Under the pieces are notes generated by a model, which ran no database searches, was not told the origin of the DNA, and saw only the letters and a list, made by a program, of their open reading frames with translations. Below are positions 52,623 through 61,006 of a stretch of DNA of 64,000 nucleotides, in pieces. The stretch is taken from assembly GCF_035222485.1 (NCBI RefSeq), contig NC_085922.1, forward strand, positions 3,921,001 through 3,985,000. Direction: 5' to 3'. The DNA is from Podospora pseudoanserina (Eukaryota; Ascomycota; Sordariomycetes; Sordariales; Podosporaceae). Each line of letters starts with the position of its first letter. Positions within the stretch are counted from its first letter, which is position 1. Both the position numbers and the translations under genes were made by a program.

Positions 52623-52811
52623 ATGAAGCTCTCGGCGCCAATTCTATTCTTCTCTTTCTTTGCTGCTGCCTCGGTTGCCCAATACACCGGGCCATGTTCA
52701 GTTAACGACTGCGGTGCGAGTCACAGAGTGTGCGCTCGAGGATGGCTCTGTGTCCCCTACCCAAGCTTTGACCCTGCAAAGAGACAAGGTTGTACGTGCA
52801 GTACCGCATGA
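52623..52811 (+). CDS. Small secreted cysteine-rich protein, 62 aa
   Basis: The ATG at 52623 opens a clear signal peptide (MKLSAPILFFSFFAAASVAQ). The mature part of about 42 residues contains six cysteines (PCSV, DCGA, VCAR, LCVP, GCTCS), enough for three disulfides. The stop follows directly after CTCSTA. A longer frame upstream begins only with TTG. The TATA-like box near 52528 supports a short independent transcript. Size, signal and even cysteine number fit the broad class of fungal small secreted proteins, which includes effectors and antimicrobial peptides; no family is recognised. An alternative 3' exon using a GTGCAG donor at the end is possible but not needed. Confidence 0.7.
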   Translation: MKLSAPILFFSFFAAASVAQYTGPCSVNDCGASHRVCARGWLCVPYPSFDPAKRQGCTCSTA

Positions 52812-53457
52812 AGTGGGTTCGACCATCAGTTACCTATTAAATGGACCTGTACTGATCTTCTTCCAGACCGAACATCCAAATAAGCTACAGCACGGAATTC
52901 TGTAGCAAATGGGATGATGGCCGTTTTTCCTAGGCTGTCTTGCTGGACCAAGCTCAGACTCAACTCTGATTTTGCAAAGGTCCAAGAATTGTTCCGGGGT
53001 TACGGGTTGAGCGGGATTGCACATGGGTTCGCTTCATTGGAACAAAAGCCTCGAAGAAGAATAAATACACTTCTGCTTGCCTACCGATGTTTTTTTCGTT
53101 TATCGCACTGTTGGTCATATTCGCTCGGTTTCAATAGTGGTACTATGGAACGACATTATCTTGTCCCACCTACCAATCATGGCCTGCAGTGCGTGTTTTT
53201 GGAACCGCAGAGCCTCGTTGTATCACGCCGAGGGTTAAGATGAGGTAGGATCGGCACCACCTGTAGATGATATCATCACATGCACCTTGCCACGCCGTCG
53301 AACCTTTTTTTTTTGATTTTAAAAGAGAAAAACAACCTTGCCTACCTACCTTGCCAGCTTTGGACTGTGCTATTTGTGTAATCTCGTCCCAACTTTCGAA
53401 GCTAAGCTTTTCCAAGGCAAAAACTCCACGACGAATTTGACATGAAATGCAAGCAGC
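52812..53457. other. Intergenic
   Basis: 646 bases. It contains a T11 run near 53307 and CCTACCTACCTTGCC near 53340. It is the upstream region of the MFS gene at 53458. Confidence 0.45.
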
Positions 53458-54969
53458 ATGGGCTCTGACGGGGAGAAGCCAGCATCTCCAACTCTATCCG
53501 ACACCGGCAATCATGTATCAGAAGCCATCCCCACCCTCGACCGCCAGGAAGAAAAGCGGCTTCTCTTGAAGCTAGATGCCGTTTTCGTTCCAATCATCAT
53601 GCTGGTCTATCTTTCTTGCTTCCTTGACCGCACCAATATCGGCAATGTCAAAGTGGCGGGGATGCCGGAGGATATCGGCGCATCTGATGTCGAGTTTTCG
53701 ACCGCAGTGTCCATCTTTTACGCAACATATGTCGCATTCGAATCACCCTGGGCTATCCTACTCAAGAAACTCACTCCAAGAGTTGTGTTGACAGGCCTCT
53801 GCGTGGTCTGGAGCTTGACTACTATTTTCTCTGGTTTCATCACAGATATCGGGGGGCTGTATGCTGCAAGGTTAATACTAGGAGCATGTGAAGGCGGCCT
53901 CTTCCCCGGCTTAAATCTGTACCTGACCATGGTTTACAAACGAGAAGAACAAGCTCGCAGGGTCTCGTATCTGTTTGTTTGTGCGGCATTGTCGGGTGCG
54001 TTTGGGGGGTTGTTGGCATACGTGCTCCTGAAAATGGACGGCATAGGGGGCTATGCTGGTTGGAGATGGGTCTACATCATAGAAGGCATCTTCAGCATCC
54101 TCATAGGCTTGTTGATTTGGTTTGGCTTGCCAAACGATCCCACCAACGCCTACTTCTTGAACGAGAGAGAAAGGGAAATGATGCAGATACGAGCAAAGCA
54201 GAGGGCACAGTATATGGGCAGTGAGGAGTTCAGTTGGGAAGAGATCAGAATAGCTTTGAAGGATTTCAAATTGTGGATCAGGTAAAGCCCCTTTTCTATC
54301 CCTTACCAACCCCTATTCATCTCTTAAACACAGTTCTAACTTGGCGAAAGCGGAGCCATTCAATTCTGCCAGGACATACTTTTGTACGGTTTTAGCACGT
54401 TTCTCCCTTCCATCATCACCAGCATGGGCCATAGCAGCATCGAAGCTCAATACCTCACTATCCCCGTTTACATTCTCGGAGGAGCGTGCTTTTTGACCCT
54501 GGCATTTGTTTCCGACCATCTGTGCATCCGAGGCCCGTTCATTGCCTTTGCCAACGTCTTTGGCATCATCGGTTACATTCTCATCATCTGCCCGACAAGT
54601 AACGCCGTCAAATTCTTTGGCACGTTTCTGTGCGCAATTGCAGTGTACAGTGGTCCTGGACTCAATCTCACGTGGCTCAATATAAACGTCGCACCCCATT
54701 ATCGCCGGGCAGCTTCGATTGGATTCCAACAGACCATCGGCAACACAGCTGGCATCGTGGCAGGCCAAATTTACCGGACTTCACCGTATCTCTTGGGTAA
54801 CATCTTTTCAGTCAGCGCCCTGGGCCTGGCTCAACTACTAATCCTGATTCACTGGTTGTACCTTAGACGGTGCAACTTGCTCAAGAAGCAGATTGCCAGT
54901 GGCAAAGTGCAAGACAAGAGAAGGGTAAAGACTGGTGACTGGGAGTTGGACTTTAAATATCATCTCTAG
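53458..54969 (+). CDS. MFS transporter, anion:cation symporter (allantoate permease/Dal5) type
   Basis: A plasma-membrane carrier for an organic anion such as allantoate, a vitamin or a carboxylate. Two exons (53458-54281, 54351-54969; phase-2 intron) give 480 aa. Family marks are LDAVFVPIIMLVYLSCFLDRTNIGNVKVAGM in the first helix region, ARLILGACEGGLFPGLNLYLTMVYKREEQARR with the Arg-rich loop, YAGWRWVYIIEGIFSILIG, and GLPNDPTNAYFLNEREREMM at the central loop. The second half includes GAIQFCQDILLYGFSTFLPSII and ends with a basic tail. Twelve hydrophobic segments can be counted. The exact substrate cannot be assigned. Confidence 0.92.
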
Positions 54970-55250
54970 GCATAAGGCGCCCAAATTCTGTCCCTCGAAA
55001 GCTTTTGGCAGAAATCTCGGCTATTGCCACACTGGAGAATGATCAAGTGATTGAATAGGCCGCAAATCCGGCCCGTTTGACTCTTCTCGATTTAGCCTGT
55101 CCATCCTTCATGTTGTAATCCCTACCAGGATTGCTCCGATGCATACAGGCACTCATCAGAACATCCCAAATTCAGAGAAAACAGACCAACCTTGCAAGAA
55201 ATCCTACATTTGAATTCCTCACATGCCTAGAACTCTTAAGGAGAGCCACG

Positions 55251-55904
55251 ATGATATACAGACACCCTTTGTTAATAATTCTGGCTCCTACAATACCTCT
55301 TACTTTTGCCCAGCCGTCTCCCAACATTCTTGACTGGCTAGACCTCTCATCCACCACCTCCACACCATCAACATGCCGTACTGTACCCTCTGGCCAGGCG
55401 ATTTTCTTTCCTGATTTCAGGGCCTATCTTGAAGGACAAAACTCCTCAACTGGATACATATCATGCCGGGCACGGCTTCCCTTTGAGTACATGCCGCACG
55501 GGTTTGCATTCTCAGTGTTCCACACACTCGTCTCTTGACACCTTACACAAGAAAAAGGCACAGTGCTGAAGGAGATTGGGGTAGAAGTTGCGTATCTTGA
55601 CGAGCAAGTCAGGAAGATGCAGACTGATGGAAGGGTGATCAAGAATGTGTATGGACAAAGAGCAAGCGGGTACAATGGCAGATTTGCGCTTTCTGTGCAT
55701 CTAAAGCCTATGGAGAAGGATGATGCGGAGTTGGGGGTGGCGAGCTGTCCGGGTGCATATTCTCAGCCTGTGATTGAGGTAGATTTGTGGGCCAAGCTAG
55801 CAGTAGATGATGGTTACTTGGGAGAAGGGAGTGATGCCACCTACAAACAGTCATGGGTGGAGGGTCCAATGGTGGAGTTTGACGTTCTTTGGTCATCCTG
55901 TTAG
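55251..55904 (+). CDS. Secreted DUF4360-like protein; short intron or in-frame stop unresolved
   Basis: The ATG at 55251 opens a signal peptide (MIYRHPLLIILAPTIPLTFA). The mature region has CRTVPSGQAIFFPDFRAYLEG, then YISCRARLPFEYMPHGFAFSV, and after the gap KGTVLKEIGVEVAYLDEQV and EGPMVEFDVLWSSC, which loosely follow the DUF4360 plan (C, P-GF-F-V, Y-G, L--GV). One TGA (55536-55538) lies in the same frame that continues on both sides. A 57-nt phase-0 intron from about 55514 (GTGTTC) to GCTGAAG would remove it, but both sites are weak; alternatively the gene carries a nonsense codon. A total of about 200 aa is expected. The family call is tentative. Confidence 0.5.
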
Positions 55905-56740
55905 CGAAAGGTGGTTGGATGGCCTGCCGTGCCAGTTACTATGTTTGCCCGCCGTCTGAAGTAAAACGTGTAGCGCTGTGGATTTAGACCTTCTCAAACA
56001 GAGAATGGTCTCTTAGTTATCCCATGGGGCCTTTGGACTAGGTATCTTTTGAGCCTGTTGGCTGTCTTTGAAAGGGCTTGAGCTAATGTATTGCTTTTTT
56101 GACTTTCAGGTTCTTTCTAGTGTCATTTACCTAGCCCGTTTGGTATGGATATGTGTGGTTTAAAGAGATGGCCGCCGTGATGATAGGTAGTTCATTGGTT
56201 GGATAGAGTGATACCAGAAAGTCAGCCGTGAGAACTGTCGCACCGAGCGTTTGAGACTGTGTAATTCCCGAGCTGCAGACTTTGACGCTGGCTGTGCTGC
56301 AGTGTCTCAACTTGGCCCAGCGGCCTTCTCGAGCTTGGATGCCTCACGGTGATTGGTGTGTCGGATTGCGCCACTATTTTAACATTTCTTCTCTCAGGGG
56401 CCACACAAAGGCAGTCAATTGCCGTGGGGGTGCCAAGTCGTGTTGGAAAAGCCGTGAGCTCGAACCAGTCAGTGACAATGCACGTCTAGAAATAAAATGT
56501 CCCACGGTAATTGCAGGAGAAATGCGTCCTTGAGCGCCCATTTCAGGAGGTGGAGGTGGCGGTGGAGGGCTATTGAAGAATGAGTCCCCATCCTTTTCAG
56601 ATGTTGTGGTCTTGGATTTCCCCTCTGGACAAAATCAGTGATGCTACCCTTTTCAAAGCTCTCCTCAATGTTACTGTCGAGTCATCTAAACACCAGAATC
56701 ACCACGAACTGAAAGTCAGCTGTCGCAAAAAGGGACAACG
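55905..56740. other. Intergenic
   Basis: 836 bases. It includes a GGAGGTGGAGGTGGCGGTGGAGGG purine-rich stretch near 56546. Short frames show nothing recognisable. The final part is the promoter of the membrane protein gene at 56741. Confidence 0.45.
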
Positions 56741-57646
56741 ATGGGCCGAATATCACAACTAGCTATTTTATGGCTTCTTCACCTATGCCCCGGGCTTTCA
56801 CAGGATGCTTCAAATACCAGACATGTTCGTTATGATCCTCCTCCATTGATAACCTCAGGGGCAATCGCCAAGCCTTCAGGGGTAAGTGGGTCGGTGTTTG
56901 TGTTGCCTTTCAACTAACAACCATCGACACAGTCCACGCCACAGTCAGGATATGAGGATACACGATCTTTAAACGTAGAAAAAACACCTCTATCTACTTC
57001 GGTAGCAGCGGCAAATCCCTCCGAATCGCTATCAAGCAGCAGCCCAACTCTCAGCACCGGGGCTGAAGCTGGTATCATAACAGGCTCCGCCCTTCTCTTC
57101 TTCCTCCTGCTCAGTCTCGCCGTGTATCTTTTCTGCCTCAGGAACAGGAAAAAACAGTCGCCACTCGGTATCAATGCCCATTCTGGGTTAACCACACGCC
57201 CCAGCAATCAACACCTCATCAGCAGCCCAACCAGCCAAGCCACGCTCCAAACACCCAAACGCGCCCGAACACCGCTTTCCTTCCCCTTTTCTAACTCCAA
57301 AAGAACCGGCCAAGAGCAACAGGGAATACCTCTGAGCCCCAGTGCTCTTGCCGTCGTGCGAGAGAGGCTAGAGATGGAGTCATTGGGGTTCGGCTACCAG
57401 CAAGACAGACGGGACAACAGGCGAGAGGCCAAGAGCGTAGTGGAAAGCTTGGACTGGGACTGGAAGCGGGTGTATGTGTATCCATTTGCCTCGTCGGCAT
57501 CATCTCGAGGGTCCGTTTACTCTACATCGGAGGATGCGCCAGGGTTAGAACAAGGAAGGATTGGACCAGGGCTGGGATCTTATTGGGAGGTCAGCAGTCG
57601 TGGCAGCAATGGGGGTACTGGCACACCTGGGGGGAGTCGAAGATAG
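56741..57646 (+). CDS. Single-pass type I membrane protein with Ser/Thr-rich ectodomain
   Basis: Two exons (56741-56881, 56933-57646) joined by a 51-nt phase-0 intron (GTAAGT...GACACAG, branch CTAAC) give 284 aa. The first exon carries the signal peptide (MGRISQLAILWLLHLCPGLS). A short extracellular part of about 80 residues is Ser/Thr/Pro-rich (LSTSVAAANPSESLSSSSPT). The transmembrane helix is GIITGSALLFFLLLSLAVYL, followed by a basic stop-transfer (CLRNRKK) and a cytosolic tail of about 160 residues containing Pro/Ser stretches and REAKSVVESLDWDWKRVYVYPF. The layout resembles Mid2/WSC-type surface sensors or the many AWP/mucin-like fungal membrane proteins, but no WSC cysteine domain is present. 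Function unknown. Confidence 0.72.
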
Positions 57647-57881
57647 CGGTCTGGCAGCGAATAATGATGCAAGAGAAAGAACCTGGGGAACTACATGGTT
57701 GAGTGATGATGAGGATTGAAGCGGTAATGATAATGATAATCAAGACGGAGGCTGATAAAATACGCAGAGGCCACATCTAGTAGCATACAAAGCAAAGACG
57801 TTTCGTTACATGGATTTTAGGTATCTGTATTAACATGTAAACTAACGCCTGGAGGATATGCTACCACTCTAACTGACCACT

Positions 57882-59042
57882 CTATTTTCTGCCCCTCAGT
57901 GTTCTCTGGACTTTGGCTGGCGGCCCAGCATCCTCACCCTCGCTGTCATCCTCCTCCTCCTCATCAACGTCATCGTGGTCAACCTCATCTTCGTCAAGAG
58001 ACTCGATGGCCGCCAGATCCTCCTCGTCCTCGTCCTCGTCCTCTTCCTCATCATCGTCCTCATCAGAATCCGGCAGAGCACTGTGATTGATGGGGAAGTC
58101 GTCCTCGTCATCAGCAGGCCCCGCTCTCGGACCACCGTTTGTGAGCGCCCTGGTGCTTTCCTGGCCCTCTACGTAGACCACTTGGGCCTCATCTTGATCC
58201 TCGTCCTCTGACTCGCCCAGCTCATCCTTTCCTTCGAGACGATCGCGGTTGCCACCGGCCAGCTTGGCAGATTTCCTAAACTTCAGCTGAGCGTCCAGCA
58301 TCTCCAACTTGCCTCGAAGCGCCAACAGCGCTGGCAGACCCCTCGCGCGCTCCTCCAAAACACGACTGAGCTCGGCTAACCGGGCAGTCAAATCTGGCTG
58401 TGTGACAAGGGCGCCACCGTGGGCAATCATGGTGAACTTCATCCAGCTCATCAGGTTCATGGCACGGCCGGGGCGACGGTGCATGCGGGAGGCAAGCCTG
58501 GAAAGGAGTTCGAGAGCAAGGGCCGAGTCCATGCGATTGATTGTGTTCTCTACAATTTTGAGGTCGCTAGTCTGAAGGCACAACTCGAGAAGCTGCGCAT
58601 CGTTGGTTCGGAGGGCTTGGTTGATAACGGTGCCGAGCGAGGCGGCGTTGATGAGGCTGGCTTGCCTCTGGTGCAAATCGGGGCGCGAAGAAGGGCCAGC
58701 AGTGTCAGCAGCAAGAGAGGCTACTACATCGACCGTCGAGTTGCCGCGCACAATATCGCCAAAAGCAGCCGGAGCAGCAGGCTCAGCATCATCCACATCG
58801 CCGCCCATGTCCATGTCCATGTCGACATCTCCTTGTGTTGTCTCCTCGGCCACTTGCTCGATCTGCTGCTGATCCTTCACATCCTCGTCGTCACTTGAGA
58901 GCTCGATGGGTTCGTCAGGCTGCTTGGATAAGCCGGTGGACACGGCGGCTCTGGTTTCGTCGATTTTGGCCTTGGAGCGTGCCTTTGCGCTGGCCCTGAC
59001 GACCGGAGCCGCGATGGTCGCGACTTTTCTCTTGGTTGACAT
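57882..59042 (-). CDS. UTP5: Utp5/WDR43-like small-subunit processome protein (Utp12 domain only)
   Basis: A nucleolar protein of the t-UTP group, needed for pre-18S rRNA processing and linked to rDNA transcription. It is a single exon of 386 aa from the ATG at 59042. The N-terminus is basic (KRKVATIAAPVVRASAKARSKAK), followed by an acidic SSDDEDVKD segment. The helical Utp12 domain spans about residues 130-260 (LGTVINQALRTNDAQLLELCLQT, INRMDSALALELLSRLASRMHRRP, MKFTMIAHGGALVTQPDL). A long Asp/Glu-rich tail ends in the basic KVQRTLRGRK. Yeast Utp5 is about 640 aa with an N-terminal beta-propeller; none is visible here, so this is either a short fungal form or another Utp12-domain protein. Confidence 0.75.
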   Translation of the reverse strand: MSTKRKVATIAAPVVRASAKARSKAKIDETRAAVSTGLSKQPDEPIELSSDDEDVKDQQQIEQVAEETTQGDVDMDMDMGGDVDDAEPAAPAAFGDIVRGNSTVDVVASLAADTAGPSSRPDLHQRQASLINAASLGTVINQALRTNDAQLLELCLQTSDLKIVENTINRMDSALALELLSRLASRMHRRPGRAMNLMSWMKFTMIAHGGALVTQPDLTARLAELSRVLEERARGLPALLALRGKLEMLDAQLKFRKSAKLAGGNRDRLEGKDELGESEDEDQDEAQVVYVEGQESTRALTNGGPRAGPADDEDDFPINHSALPDSDEDDDEEEDEDEDEEDLAAIESLDEDEVDHDDVDEEEEDDSEGEDAGPPAKVQRTLRGRK

Positions 59043-61006
59043 GGCTTGCGATCTGGAGTACTTGGGTGACTGAAAGACGGCCGATGGGGAGCTCGATACA
59101 GCTTGATATACCAGTGGAGGGCTTTTGGTTCAATGGAAGGGGCCCAGACGAGTGGCCTCGACGAGTGGCCTCAAAGGTTGGATTATTTGCTTTGGTGGTT
59201 GCTGCGATTGAAGCCGCAGGCAAAAAATCCAAACTGTAACCAAAACTTTTTTGCGGATCTCCGCTTGGCATGCCCAGCATTGAATGTGGGGTTCTGGTGC
59301 AGCTTACATGGTCCGTGTGTACTTGGCAGATTGCTGAGCTTCACTCAGCCACACGCATTTCAGAGATGCAGCTGTGGCTGGTGCAACTGAAGGGCACGGT
59401 ATCAGTTGGGCACCGAGTTCTGCCAGTCTACTTTATGAGGGCGTCGCTGCTGCCTAGTGGGCAAACAAAAGAGAGCAACGGACATTCTACTGTGTACCTA
59501 TGATCAAGCTTATCAACGCGACGAAGGGTTTGGGGTTACTCAATTGAAAGAGAGTTGGCCGAGCGTGGCGGCACGGACGATAGAATGCCCAACCCCAAAC
59601 CCCGAATTCATCTTTTCGACATTCTATCAAGGGATGCATCAAAACCTCACCAGCAACACACAAACCATCAGATCATGCCTGGAACGCGTCCGGTCATTTA
59701 TTTCACCTTCAGAAATTATGTTGGTGACCTGTTTTGCTGGGTCACTGCATTCGCGTCATTATCGCGTATCCCTGTTCGCTTAGCGCCATTTGCGACCCAG
59801 CACCGCAGCTGTTTCAGCCTGTCGCCTCTGGTCGCAGTTGCCATCTTCTTTTCGCCATCGCCAGGATGGTAGGTACGAGGAATCAAGATTCCATCCATCG
59901 AGAGCCGTTGAGATAATGAGATATTGCCGTGGTGTTGGTCCATCCTGGTGAGGGAGCCGAAAGCGTCGGATTGGCAGTTACTGGGCCTATAGTCTGGTGT
60001 AAGTGTAGGTATCCCCCCTTTTCCACTCCTATGCCCGTCGCATCCGGCGTGTCTCGTTCGGCTCTGCTGCGTATTGTTATCGCATTTTGCCCTGCTAGGG
60101 AACAACTGTATGGATATTCTACCAGAACGTGATGAATAGGGATAATAATGTTTGCATTTGCTGCTGAAGTATTGATGTTGGTATTGCGGTGGCCTCGTCG
60201 AGGGGTTGGTGGCAGGAGAAAATTCAAGAGCTGGGTTCGCACAGAAGACACTTTGTGCCCCCGGTCTCGTGTGCGCACGGCCCACTATAGCTCGGATGTG
60301 GCCAATCAGAAACAGGCGAGCCGCATCGATAAGACCAATCAAGCCAGTCAGAGGCGGATCCCCTCCCTTCGTGCTGAGCTAGGCAGCTGTGATAAATAGC
60401 CCCGAGCTGCCGACCGGGACTGACATGTGTTTTCACCCAGAAATTTCGAAAAAAAAAAGGTCGCGGTACAAAACCACGCCGAACCCCCTCCAAACTGACC
60501 AACCAGCGCCCGCCAAAGCATCCCCAGCCACCGACCATCAAAAGGCCACCCTCCCCGGCTCGAGTTTTTCCACCTCCGAGCAACGCTCTCTGGCAAGGCT
60601 AGCAACCCCAAGCCTATAATTCTCAGCCTTTACCCCGGCCGACTTTTTTCGCCAGACTGTGAGTGGTTGCCAATTTTCTCCTTCGCTTTTTATCTTTTGG
60701 GGTTCGCGATCCAACGCGTGTGCACGTCCCCATCCACCTTGCCCACTCCCCGCCGCGCGCCCAATCGTGTGTCTTCCACCATCCACGTCGTCGTCGACAT
60801 CTCGCCGTCGCAATTTGGACAACCTATCAGCTCCAATACAATAAACCATTCCATTTATTTCATCAAACGACTTGTCTCTCGACTTGTCCCCCGACGTGCC
60901 GCTTCGATACACTTTGACTCGGCCATGCGTTGCTAATTCAACGACTCCTTGACCTAGCCGATTTCATGTCGCGTCGTTCCTGAATCCAGAAATCCCCAAA
61001 TCCCGA
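59043..61006. promoter_or_regulatory. 1.96-kb bidirectional region between UTP5-like and BDF1-like genes
   Basis: This contains both divergent promoters and probably a long pyrimidine-rich leader of the bromodomain gene (60600-61000). An A10 run lies near 60449. No gene was recognised; frames near 59716-60342 and 60538-60912 lack domains and starts. Confidence 0.5.
60925..60983 (+). promoter_or_regulatory. Two minimal upstream ORFs before BDF1-like start
   Basis: ATG CGT TGC TAA at 60925-60936 and ATG TCG CGT CGT TCC TGA at 60966-60983 lie 82 and 41 bases before the bromodomain gene's ATG at 61007. If the leader starts upstream of 60925, both would be met first by scanning ribosomes. Whether they are transcribed is not known. 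Confidence 0.4.
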
